7,851 nt of DNA, taken from Succinivibrio sp. Lineage in GTDB: Bacteria; Pseudomonadota; Gammaproteobacteria; Enterobacterales; Succinivibrionaceae. Positions 1 to 7,127 of this stretch are shown one piece after another. The stretch's first letter is position 1; each line of letters begins with the position of its first letter. The position numbers and the translations under genes are program-made. The DNA is taken from NCBI GenBank assembly GCA_017959135.1, contig JAGDBH010000026.1, positions 1 to 7,851 on the forward strand, given 5' to 3'. The notes beneath the pieces were generated by a model. The model was not told the DNA's origin. It was given only the letters and a program-made list of their open reading frames with translations, and ran no database searches.

Positions 1-840
1 AACCTCAGAACCGCTGTTCATCATGATTGATGAGCCGGTACCGTAGGTTGTCTTAACCTGTCCAGGTCGGTTGCAGCCATGTCCGAACAGGGCTCCCTGA
101 GAATCACCGATTGCAGCATGAATAGGGATCTGATGTTTTAAAAGACCGTTAAAGTCAGTTAAACCGAACTCAGAATCTGAATCCTTAATCTCAGGAAGTG
201 CTGATAAAGGAACCTTAAACAGAGAGCACAGCTCCTCAGACCAGCATAGATTCCTAAGATCCATCAGCTGAGTTCTTGAGGCATTTGAAGGCTCTGTGGC
301 AAAGCTTTTTCCATGAGTTAAAAATGAAATCAGAAAAGCATCCATGTTGCCGATGCATAAATCATTCTTGTCGGCATACTCCTTAAGAGCAGGCACATTG
401 TCTACAAGCCAGGTGATTTTTGCTGCAGAGAAATACTCTGACAACTCAAGACCGGTAATCTGACGGATTCTGTCAGCCTTAGACTTAACCTCAGGACGTG
501 AAACGAATTCTGCACCGCGTGCACACTGCCAGACTATCGCGTTATACAGAGGCTCTAAAGTTGACTTTCTCCAGGCACCAACGGTTTCACGCTGTACAGA
601 CAGCCCAACAGTTGCAATTTTTTCGGAACGTTCAGACTCCCTATCAATAAGAGCCTTTACTACCCCGATTACATTGGCAGCAATCTCTTTAAGATCATGC
701 TCAACATAGCCTAGCTCATTGATAATCTGTCTGTGAGGAAGAGTTGCCTTATCAACAAGTTTTCCATGAGCATCAAAGAGCAGGGCCTTGGTACCCTGCG
801 TACTCTGATCAATGCCCAGCACATAGACATCATTAGCCAT
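1..840 (-). CDS. aplK: FGGY-family sugar kinase, probable D-apulose kinase (partial, 3' end cut by window edge)
   Basis: The frame is open from ATG at 840 to the left edge, giving 280 residues of a family usually near 500. The N-terminal phosphate-binding motif GIDQSTQGTK is at residues 9-18. QRETVGAW (83-90) and YNAIVWQCARG (99-109) strongly resemble glycerol kinase. GDSQGALFGHG (245-255) supplies the expected catalytic Asp245 at the start of the second domain, followed by the nucleotide-site motif TTYGTGSS (264-271). About 220 C-terminal residues are missing. FGGY kinases phosphorylate sugars or polyols with ATP in the cytoplasm. In this operon the likely step is D-apulose to D-apulose 4-phosphate, inferred from context. 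The start overlaps the end of the upstream transketolase gene by 8 bases and has its own ribosome site (AGAGGAA, 848-854), so translation is probably coupled. The family is certain. The substrate is not, and xylulose or glycerol-like substrates remain possible. Confidence 0.85.
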   Translation of the reverse strand, partial: MANDVYVLGIDQSTQGTKALLFDAHGKLVDKATLPHRQIINELGYVEHDLKEIAANVIGVVKALIDRESERSEKIATVGLSVQRETVGAWRKSTLEPLYNAIVWQCARGAEFVSRPEVKSKADRIRQITGLELSEYFSAAKITWLVDNVPALKEYADKNDLCIGNMDAFLISFLTHGKSFATEPSNASRTQLMDLRNLCWSEELCSLFKVPLSALPEIKDSDSEFGLTDFNGLLKHQIPIHAAIGDSQGALFGHGCNRPGQVKTTYGTGSSIMMNSGSEV

Positions 841-1768
841 TTAGCAGTTCCTCTGCCTTAGCTGCAATACCTTCACCTGTCAGTTTGTAGTAGGCAAAGA
901 CTTCCTTTGAATTACCTGTAATAACAGGAGCATCAGGTAGAGACATGGTTACACATTTCTTAGGGCAGTTCTCAGAAACTGTCTGGGCAACCATTGAACC
1001 TAAACCGCCAAAAGGTGAATGCTCTTCGACTGAAATTACCGCCTTGGCTTTCTTTGCAGCTTCAATTACAGCATCCTTATCAAAAGGTTTTACGCAGTAC
1101 ATATCAAGTACAGTTGCACTGATACCTTTCTTCTTCAGGATTTCTGCTGCCTGTTTTGCATACAGAACCATCTCACCGCAGGCAACAATTGCTACATCAT
1201 CACCACTGCATACCCAGGTTGCCTTATCCATCTCAAAAGGAACATTATCCTCGCTGTATACAGGCTCAACAGCATTTCTTCCTACACGAATGTAAGCTGG
1301 CTCATTATCCTTAACCAGAACTTCCATCAGCTTTCTGGTCTGATTGCAGTCTGATGGCAGATATACTCTCATGCCAGGGATTGATGACATGCATGCAATA
1401 TCCTGAGCTGAGTGATGAGACATACCCAGGGCACCGTAACTTACACCGCCTGAGATTCCAACAAGCTTTACATTAGTATGAGAGTAAGCGACATCAACCT
1501 TGCACTGTTCGTAGGAACGGGCAGTAATAAAACAGGCAGGTGACATAGGGAAGGTTCTTTTGCCAACCTTGGCCATACCGGCTGCAATACCTACAAGATC
1601 CTGCTTGGCAATACCCACTTCCACAAACTGCTCAGGAAAGGCATTGGCAAAAGGAGTTGCAGAAGCACTTCCTCTTGAATCTGAGCAAAGTACAACAATA
1701 TCCTTATCCTTCTGTGCAGCTTCCATTAAGACATCACAGATCATCTGCTTATTTGCAATATTAGCCAT
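833..1768 (-). CDS. aptB: Transketolase C-terminal subunit, probable apulose-4-phosphate transketolase subunit B
   Basis: This 311-residue protein is the pyrimidine-binding plus C-terminal half of a split transketolase. It works with the subunit encoded 2 bases upstream to form a thiamine-diphosphate enzyme. The pyrimidine-binding domain spans roughly 1-165, with FVEVGIAKQDLVGIAAG (48-64), SPACFITARSYEQ (76-88) and GISGGVSYGALGMSHHS (104-120). The C-terminal domain spans about 185-311, with VEEH (247-250) and GGLGSMV (254-260). In the inferred pathway the complex moves a glycolaldehyde unit from apulose 4-phosphate to glyceraldehyde 3-phosphate, giving xylulose 5-phosphate and dihydroxyacetone phosphate. 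One residue is odd. Transketolases normally read GIAEQ here, with the Glu activating the cofactor, but this protein has Lys55 (codon AAG). The reading frame is otherwise intact and well conserved. The start has a strong GGAGGA site 6 bases upstream. Split-transketolase identity is near certain; the apulose-specific role is inferred from neighbours. Confidence 0.9.
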   Translation of the reverse strand: MANIANKQMICDVLMEAAQKDKDIVVLCSDSRGSASATPFANAFPEQFVEVGIAKQDLVGIAAGMAKVGKRTFPMSPACFITARSYEQCKVDVAYSHTNVKLVGISGGVSYGALGMSHHSAQDIACMSSIPGMRVYLPSDCNQTRKLMEVLVKDNEPAYIRVGRNAVEPVYSEDNVPFEMDKATWVCSGDDVAIVACGEMVLYAKQAAEILKKKGISATVLDMYCVKPFDKDAVIEAAKKAKAVISVEEHSPFGGLGSMVAQTVSENCPKKCVTMSLPDAPVITGNSKEVFAYYKLTGEGIAAKAEELLNG

Positions 1769-1770
1769 TG

Positions 1771-2595
1771 TTAGTCCTCCTCTGCTCTAGCCTTCAAATC
1801 ACTCATGATCTGCTTGTATTCTTCTTCATTTGGAACATGGTGATGCCATGAAGCCTTGTTTTCCATTACAGGAGAACCTTTTCCCTTGACGGTATTGGCT
1901 ATCAGAACTGTAGGTCTGCCTTTGACCATACGGGCTTCTTCAAAAGCAGCACAAAGCTTTTCAATATCATTGCCATCAGAGACATCAATTACGTGCCAGC
2001 CAAAGCTTTCCCACTTGCGATGAAGATCATCCAGTGCCATAACATCTTCAGTTGAACCTGAAATCTGCAGACGGTTTCTATCAAGAACAGCGCACAGATT
2101 ATCAAGTCTGTAATTGGCACCAGCCATTGCACCTTCCCATACAGAACCTTCGGCAAGCTCGCCATCGCCCATTACAACATAAACACGGTTATCACTCTTA
2201 TTCATTCTCTCAGCGATTGCCATGCCTACAGCTACAGGCAGACCGTGACCTAAGGCACCTGAATTCATCTCAATACCAGGCAGCTTGTTGTTTGGGTGAC
2301 CGATAAACTTTGAACCGAACTGACTGAATTCCTTTAATACAGTTTCTCTTGAGAAGAATCCCTTCTCGGCAAGAACTGCATATAAAGACTCAACAGAATG
2401 ACCTTTACTCATAATGAAATGGTCATGATTCTTTGTATTGAAGTTTTCTTTTGTAATGTTCATCTCTTTGAAATAAAGAGTAACAAGAACATCCATGACA
2501 GACATATCACCGCCGATATGTCCTCCTTTACCGTTGACGATCATGTCAACAACATCCTGGCGTAGTCTGTATGCCAGTTTTCTTAATTCCTTCAT
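1771..2595 (-). CDS. aptA: Transketolase N-terminal subunit, probable apulose-4-phosphate transketolase subunit A
   Basis: This is the thiamine-diphosphate pyrophosphate-binding half of a split transketolase, 274 residues from the chosen start. Visible signatures are HIGGDMS (from residue 26), MSKGHSVESLY (63-73), GALGHGLPVAVGMA (113-126), and the cofactor-binding stretch beginning GDGELAEG (143-150) and ending DRNRLQISG (172-180), in which Asp144 and Asn174 should hold the metal ion. A His-rich SWHHHVP lies near the C-terminus. It pairs with the next gene to form a complete active site. A GTG codon in frame at 2610 would add five residues and overlap the upstream gene by 11 bases. I prefer the ATG at 2593-2595 because GGAG at 2605-2608 sits 9 bases ahead of it and the GTG has only a weak AAAGG upstream. 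Subunit function is clear. Apulose 4-phosphate as substrate is inferred from the adjacent isomerase and kinase; a pentose-phosphate role is the alternative. Confidence 0.9.
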   Translation of the reverse strand: MKELRKLAYRLRQDVVDMIVNGKGGHIGGDMSVMDVLVTLYFKEMNITKENFNTKNHDHFIMSKGHSVESLYAVLAEKGFFSRETVLKEFSQFGSKFIGHPNNKLPGIEMNSGALGHGLPVAVGMAIAERMNKSDNRVYVVMGDGELAEGSVWEGAMAGANYRLDNLCAVLDRNRLQISGSTEDVMALDDLHRKWESFGWHVIDVSDGNDIEKLCAAFEEARMVKGRPTVLIANTVKGKGSPVMENKASWHHHVPNEEEYKQIMSDLKARAEED

Positions 2596-2599
2596 CTCA

Positions 2600-4003
2600 T
2601 TATTCTCCACGTAGGTATGCCTTTACCTGTTCTTCAATCGGATCGTAGAGATCAGCCTTGATTCCGATGTACTTACATGCCTCATAGAGAATAGGAACAA
2701 CATTCTTGTAGACACCGACACAGTGGTGAATATATGGACCGGTTACAACCTTTTCCTCAAGGCGTTTGATATTCTCAACCTCAACCCACATATAGGTTCC
2801 AAGAATCTTAGGACCTTCTACACTCTTAGCATTGCCAAGCAGCAGAGAATACTCACCGTTGTCTCCATCGAATCTTGTAAGTGTCAGCTCTTTACCTGCT
2901 TTAGCCTCTGCAGATAGAGAACCTTCATCGTCAAAAGCGATTGGACAGGTTAATTCAGGCTTTTCCTTGGCAATTGAAATTGGCCAAGGGCCACAGTGCT
3001 GCAGCAGTTCACCGTTTGGATTATCAGGGTGACGTACTGTCCAGTCAGCAAAGAAGCTTCGAGACTCATTCATAACGGCAGCCTCTGCCATCAGGGCAGT
3101 GATTGCGCCATGAATATCTGTCTCACAGACAACTGGAATGCCTAAATCGTTAAGAATTGAGTTTGCGGCACAAGGCATAATTCCAAGCTCACCCTGAAGA
3201 GCAGTCCAGCACTGGATAGCACCTGCCTGACAGCCATACTTTTCAATCAGGTTGCGCATTGCTCTTGCAAGTGCCGCCACAGTCTCAACCTTTGGTTCAG
3301 AAATCTTAATAACTGTCTTGTCATGAAGAATCTCAAGTTCTTCCTTGGCTCCGTTACCATCACGAATTCTGCGTACTTCAGCTAAAAGCTCTGGCAGAGG
3401 TATAGGAGAAAGCTGAATGTTGAACTTCTCCAGTAACTCGCCTTCATTGCACATGGTGGTCCAGAAATCGAAAGGACGAGGGCCCATCTGAAGGATGCGG
3501 ATATGTCTGAAGGTCTTTACAACATTACATACAGCCATAAAGTCACGTAATCCGCGCTCAAAGACAGGATCAGACAGACGGCAGTTTGTCAGATAGGTAA
3601 ACTTCACCTGGAATCTGCGGAGTACCTTGCCGGTTGCGAACAGACCGCACTGAGTATCACGCAGTCTGCGTCCGTCAGGAAGAGGGCGCTCATCTAAAGG
3701 TCCCCACAACAGAACAGGAAGATTAAGCTCCTTTGCCAGTCTTGCACAGACATATTCTGTACCGAAATTGCAGTGAGCCAGGATGATTCCGTCAACACCT
3801 TCCTTTCTGAATTTGGCCGCAATCTTTGCTACATCCTCATCTGCGAACAGCAGACCTTCAGGATTGATATCCTTGATGTCAACAAAATCGATACCAAGTT
3901 CCTTCATACGGGCTGCAGTCAGATCTCTGTATTTAAGAGCATCTGGAGCACTGAACACACTTCTTCTGGTTGGTACAAAACCAAGCTTAATCTTAGCTGT
4001 CAT
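2600..4003 (-). CDS. apsI: L-fucose-isomerase-family sugar isomerase, probable D-apiose isomerase
   Basis: This 467-residue cytoplasmic protein belongs to the L-fucose/L-arabinose isomerase fold family, which interconverts aldoses and ketoses using a divalent metal. Segments that fit are the N-terminal Rossmann-like start (KIKLGFVPTRRS, 4-15), GVDGIILAHCNFGTE (69-83), and the C-terminal catalytic part with CWTALQGELGIMPC (265-278) and CETDIHGAITALM (293-305). Glu272 and Asp296 are 24 residues apart, the same spacing as the metal ligands Glu337 and Asp361 of E. coli fucose isomerase. His426 or His427 in GPYIHHCVG fits the third ligand. The length is shorter than FucI (about 590) but normal for the uncharacterised branch of the family. 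It sits 29 bases after the EIIA gene and just before the split transketolase, with AAAAGGA 6 bases before its ATG. D-apiose to D-apulose is the likely reaction from operon content. Fucose is unlikely because no fuculose kinase or aldolase is present. Confidence 0.8.
   Translation of the reverse strand: MTAKIKLGFVPTRRSVFSAPDALKYRDLTAARMKELGIDFVDIKDINPEGLLFADEDVAKIAAKFRKEGVDGIILAHCNFGTEYVCARLAKELNLPVLLWGPLDERPLPDGRRLRDTQCGLFATGKVLRRFQVKFTYLTNCRLSDPVFERGLRDFMAVCNVVKTFRHIRILQMGPRPFDFWTTMCNEGELLEKFNIQLSPIPLPELLAEVRRIRDGNGAKEELEILHDKTVIKISEPKVETVAALARAMRNLIEKYGCQAGAIQCWTALQGELGIMPCAANSILNDLGIPVVCETDIHGAITALMAEAAVMNESRSFFADWTVRHPDNPNGELLQHCGPWPISIAKEKPELTCPIAFDDEGSLSAEAKAGKELTLTRFDGDNGEYSLLLGNAKSVEGPKILGTYMWVEVENIKRLEEKVVTGPYIHHCVGVYKNVVPILYEACKYIGIKADLYDPIEEQVKAYLRGE
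2605..2608 (-). promoter_or_regulatory. Shine-Dalgarno site deciding the start of the transketolase N subunit
   Basis: The minus strand reads GGAG here, 9 bases before the ATG at 2593-2595. It lies inside the last codons of the isomerase gene and immediately after the alternative GTG start, whose last base it shares. If it is the true site, the GTG is not the start and the gap to the isomerase stop is 4 bases. Confidence 0.6.
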
Positions 4004-4032
4004 GATTGATCCTTTTGTTTGTTTCTGAATAT

Positions 4033-4518
4033 TTATTTTTTTACAGGTACATAGCGCATGCAGGCTGTTTTACCTGCCTGAGCAAGTCCCTGTAGTACAG
4101 TCAGTCTTTTTATCTTTTCCATTGAACCTGAGGTAATTACAACAGGTGAGGTAATATCAAGTTTTCTCTCCTTTACAAGCTTCCAGTCCACATTACAGAT
4201 TGGATCACCTGCATTTACCCTGTCGCCCTTCTGAACATAAGGGGTAAAACCTTCTCCCTTAAGCTCAACAGTACCGATGCCCAGATGAATCAGAACCTCT
4301 GTTCCGTCAAAGCCGGTAATACCGTAGGTATGCTTCTGGTCTCCGACAAAAGATACGATTCCTGAAATAGGTGCCACAGCAAGTCCGTCATAAGGGACAA
4401 TCGCAACACCGTCTCCTACTACCTTTCCAGCGAAAATTGGACTGTCAACATCAGAGATTGAAATTACATTTCCGCTTAAGGCGGCGAGGATTTCCTCGCC
4501 TTTTTCACTAAAAAACAT
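4033..4518 (-). CDS. PTS glucose-type EIIA domain protein (stand-alone, operon-specific)
   Basis: This 161-residue protein is a complete EIIA of the glucose superfamily, related to E. coli Crr (169 residues). KVVGDGVAIVP (32-42), the VAPISG turn (48-53), and IHLGIGTVELKGEGF (77-91) are classical. The phosphorylated histidine should be His78, with the assisting His63 exactly 15 residues earlier, as in Crr (His90 and His75), so phosphotransfer from HPr looks possible. The N-terminal tail before the beta-sandwich is shorter than in Crr, whose extra segment forms a membrane-binding helix. No EIIB or EIIC gene is nearby. The gene lies 17 bases after an ABC permease gene and 29 before a sugar isomerase, with AAGGTGG 6 bases before its ATG, so it is made with them. 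It may gate the ABC importer or the FGGY kinase according to PTS phosphorylation state. That is inference from how Crr inhibits MalK and glycerol kinase. Phosphodonor to a PTS encoded elsewhere is the alternative. Confidence 0.93.
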   Translation of the reverse strand: MFFSEKGEEILAALSGNVISISDVDSPIFAGKVVGDGVAIVPYDGLAVAPISGIVSFVGDQKHTYGITGFDGTEVLIHLGIGTVELKGEGFTPYVQKGDRVNAGDPICNVDWKLVKERKLDITSPVVITSGSMEKIKRLTVLQGLAQAGKTACMRYVPVKK

Positions 4519-4535
4519 ATCTCGCCACCTTGTCT

Positions 4536-5558
4536 TTACTTGTTCTCGTTTCTAGCCTGAAGTGCCATGCGAGCCTGTAGTGAACGCTGGTACTGGTCGA
4601 TAATAACTGCAAGAACAATTACAAGGCCCTTGATGATCATCTGCCAGAACTCAGAAACACCGCACATAACCATACCGTCTGAGATAACACCGATAATGAA
4701 GGCACCGATTACAGTACCAACGATGGTTCCGACACCACCCATCAGAGAAGTACCGCCTAAAACAGCTGCTGCGATAGCGTTCATTTCCCATGTGTTACCG
4801 GTCATTGGGTGAGATGCAACCAGCTGAGAGGTTGCGATGATACCTACAACTGCGGCACATGCACCTGAGAACATGTAAACCAGAATCTTGTCGTTATCTA
4901 CATGAACACCTGAAAGCTTGGCAGCGCGCTCGTTACCGCCGATTGCAAGAATGTGCCAGCCGAAAGGAGTCTTACGAAGAATTACTGCAGCGATGATTGC
5001 GATCAGAGCAAGAATCATTACAGCAACAGGGAAACCGGCAATATCTCTTCCGAAGATTTCAAAACCGGTATTGCCTAAAGCTTCCTTACCAACCAGGTTA
5101 GGGAAGGTGGCACCGTTTGAGGTTAGGTTTGCAGCACCACGGGCAACGTACATCATACCCAGGGTGGCAATGAATGGAGCTACTGCAAACTTGGTAATGA
5201 TGATACCGTTGATAAGACCTACAATCACACCGATGAAAATAGCAATCAGCACGATTACTGGAATTGAGAAGTAGAAGGTATAACCGAAGATGGTGAAACC
5301 GTGATTAATCAGGAGACCTGCAATCATACCGGATAAACCAACGACAGAACCTACTGAAAGGTCGATACCGCCTGTAACCAGCACATAGGTCATACCGATA
5401 CCAAGAATACCGTACAGAGCAACGTGCTTTGCAATCAGAAGCAGTGACTGTGAAGTAAAGAATGATTCACTTGCACAGGAAAAGAATATGACTAACAGGG
5501 TCAGCACAATCAGTGTACGACCTTTAAGTATTGTCATAATTACATCATTTTTATTCAT
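4536..5558 (-). CDS. Sugar ABC transporter permease (RbsC-like, CUT2 class)
   Basis: This 340-residue, strongly hydrophobic inner-membrane protein carries the marks of the ribose/xylose/galactose permease family (BPD_transp_2). A first membrane segment spans about 13-30. GIGMTYVLVTGGIDLSVGS (53-71) is the family's hallmark. The cytoplasmic loop AIGGNERAAKLSGV (205-218) should contact the ATPase, and VLGGTSLMGGVGTIVG (267-282) is another conserved block. Eight to ten membrane segments can be picked out by eye, ending with a positively charged tail (DQYQRSLQAR onward). As there is one permease gene, a homodimer is expected. It follows the ATPase gene after 20 bases, with GGAG 8 bases before the ATG. 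Substrate choice in this family depends mostly on the binding protein, which is not in the window. D-apiose is inferred from downstream enzymes. Confidence 0.93.
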   Translation of the reverse strand: MNKNDVIMTILKGRTLIVLTLLVIFFSCASESFFTSQSLLLIAKHVALYGILGIGMTYVLVTGGIDLSVGSVVGLSGMIAGLLINHGFTIFGYTFYFSIPVIVLIAIFIGVIVGLINGIIITKFAVAPFIATLGMMYVARGAANLTSNGATFPNLVGKEALGNTGFEIFGRDIAGFPVAVMILALIAIIAAVILRKTPFGWHILAIGGNERAAKLSGVHVDNDKILVYMFSGACAAVVGIIATSQLVASHPMTGNTWEMNAIAAAVLGGTSLMGGVGTIVGTVIGAFIIGVISDGMVMCGVSEFWQMIIKGLVIVLAVIIDQYQRSLQARMALQARNENK

Positions 5559-5578
5559 TTTTTATTCTCCGAATACCT

Positions 5579-7114
5579 TTACTGAGCTTTGTGGCCCATA
5601 TATGAAGCCTTTACAAGATTGTCCTGAGTAATATCGCTGCCGGTCAGTTCTGCGGTCTTAATACCGTTTGACAGAACAATAATGCGGTCTGCGATAGCGA
5701 TAATTTCCTCAAGTTCTGAAGATACAACCAGAAGTGAAACGCCCTTCTTTGCGTACTGATAAATCAGGTTGAAGATTTCGGTCTTCGCACCGATATCAAT
5801 ACCGCGGGAAGGCTCATCAAGAAGCATGATCTTTGGTTTGGTCAGAGCTCCCTTTGCGAATACCACCTTCTGCTGGTTACCGCCTGATAGAGAAAGAATT
5901 GGCAGTTCCTTGTCCGCAACCTTAATGTGAACATCCTTAATCATGTCCTCTGTTGCAGCACTTTCTCTCTTCTTATCAATCAGTCCAAAGGCATTTGTGT
6001 AATCTTCGACATTTGACAGAGCAATGTTCTTGTCAATGCTCATGGTCTGAACCAGTCCGTCACGCTGACGATCTTCAGGCAGCCATGCAAATCCCTTCTT
6101 AATCTGATCTGGGACAGAACCAATCTCGATCTTCTCGCCATTCAGATAGACTTCACCGGTATGTGTTGGACGCATACCCATAATGCATTCAAAGATTTCA
6201 GTACGTCCGGCACCTAACAGTCCGTAGATACCTAAAACCTCACCCTCATGCAGATCAAAGGAAACCTTGTTCAGAAGATAACCACCGCCACTCTTAGGCA
6301 GGGTCAGATCCTTGACCTGTAAAACCTTGCTGGTCTTAGACCAGTCAACTGCAACATCACGCTTTGGATAGCTCTTGCCTTCACCAACCATCTGCTTAAC
6401 AATCCAAGGCACATCAATGTCCTTTACAGCAGCGTCAGCAACCAGCTTGCCGTCACGGAAGATGGTTACATAGTCACCGATTCTCATTAACTCTTCTAGA
6501 CGGTGGGAAATGTAAACAATGGAGATACCTGTTGCAGTAAGCTCTCGCATAATGTTGAACAGAACATCAACTTCCTGCTCGGACAGAGAGGATGTTGGCT
6601 CATCCATAATCAGAATCTTAAGATTTGGAATCAGAAGGTTTCTTGCAATCTCAATCATCTGCTGCTGGCCTACACGCAGGTCACCTACCATGGTGTCAGG
6701 ATCAATCGGGTAGTTCAGTCTTGCCAGAACCTGCTTTGCAAGCTTTCTGTGTTCGGCATCATCCAGGATTCCGTTCTTGGTACGCTCTGATGACATGAAC
6801 AGATTCTGGAATACGGTCATGTTAGGAAACAGACATAATTCCTGGTGAATAATGGCAATACCATGCTCACGGGCATCAACAGTTGAATTGAACTCAACCT
6901 CTTTACCCTGAAGGTAAAGCTTACCTGCAGACTGTTTCTCAATGCCTGCAATAATACGCATCAGAGTTGATTTACCGGCACCGTTCTCACCGATAAGAAC
7001 GTTTACCTTTCCACGCTTGATATCGAAAGACACCTGATCCAGAGCTTTGGTACCTGGATAGATTTTGTCTATCTTCTCAGCGTGTAAATAGATCTCTTCG
7101 TTTTCGTTACTCAT
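5579..7114 (-). CDS. Sugar ABC transporter ATP-binding protein with two fused nucleotide domains (RbsA-like)
   Basis: This 511-residue cytoplasmic ATPase drives the adjacent permease and has the length and two-domain layout of RbsA, MglA and XylG. The first domain has Walker A GENGAGKST (42-50), Q-loop Gln91, a signature at 146-150, Walker B ILIMDEP (167-173) and switch His204. The second domain has a degenerate Walker A, GLLGAGRTE (298-306, Arg in place of Lys), intact signature LSGGNQQ (409-415), Walker B IMLLDEP (429-435), and Ser in place of the switch His (VVSSELEE, 463-470). This asymmetry is typical of the class, where one site hydrolyses ATP. The first signature reads LRVGQ, with Arg147 at the usual Ser position. 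The ribosome site AGGAG (7123-7127) overlaps the stop codon of the upstream DUF2291 gene, suggesting coupled translation. The family call is near certain; the sugar is inferred from the operon. Confidence 0.95.
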   Translation of the reverse strand: MSNENEEIYLHAEKIDKIYPGTKALDQVSFDIKRGKVNVLIGENGAGKSTLMRIIAGIEKQSAGKLYLQGKEVEFNSTVDAREHGIAIIHQELCLFPNMTVFQNLFMSSERTKNGILDDAEHRKLAKQVLARLNYPIDPDTMVGDLRVGQQQMIEIARNLLIPNLKILIMDEPTSSLSEQEVDVLFNIMRELTATGISIVYISHRLEELMRIGDYVTIFRDGKLVADAAVKDIDVPWIVKQMVGEGKSYPKRDVAVDWSKTSKVLQVKDLTLPKSGGGYLLNKVSFDLHEGEVLGIYGLLGAGRTEIFECIMGMRPTHTGEVYLNGEKIEIGSVPDQIKKGFAWLPEDRQRDGLVQTMSIDKNIALSNVEDYTNAFGLIDKKRESAATEDMIKDVHIKVADKELPILSLSGGNQQKVVFAKGALTKPKIMLLDEPSRGIDIGAKTEIFNLIYQYAKKGVSLLVVSSELEEIIAIADRIIVLSNGIKTAELTGSDITQDNLVKASYMGHKAQ

Positions 7115-7122
7115 ATCCTGCG

Positions 7123-7127
7123 CTCCT
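7123..7127 (-). promoter_or_regulatory. Shine-Dalgarno site of the ATPase gene, overlapping the DUF2291 stop codon
   Basis: The minus strand reads AGGAG 8 bases before the ATPase ATG. Its first two bases are the last two of the upstream TAG stop (7126-7128). Ribosomes ending on the DUF2291 gene would stand over this site, a common arrangement for translational coupling. Confidence 0.7.

Noticed and set aside
945..1295. Plus-strand open frame of 116 codons opposite the transketolase C subunit
   Set aside because: The opposite strand holds a conserved enzyme across the whole stretch, and the translation resembles no family I know.
2596..2610. GTG at 2608-2610 as start of the transketolase N subunit
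   Set aside because: Possible, but it has only a weak AAAGG upstream, while the ATG at 2593-2595 has GGAG at a good distance. The choice changes only five residues.
2600..4003. Genuine L-fucose isomerase of a fucose pathway
   Set aside because: The protein is much shorter than FucI, and the neighbours are a split transketolase and FGGY kinase with no fuculose-phosphate aldolase, so fucose breakdown does not fit.
3773..4028. Two overlapping plus-strand frames opposite the isomerase start
   Set aside because: Both are short, mutually overlapping in different frames, and antisense to the well-supported N-terminus of the isomerase.
4004..4032. A terminator or regulatory site between the EIIA and isomerase genes
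   Set aside because: The 29-base gap is AT-rich and contains a T-run, but no stem precedes it and it carries the isomerase ribosome site, so it is an ordinary operon spacer.
4567..5274. Plus-strand open frames opposite the permease gene (4567-4812 and 4918-5274)
   Set aside because: They lie fully antisense to a clear membrane transport gene, show low-complexity Ala/Ile/Pro-rich translations typical of shadows, and have no recognisable domain.
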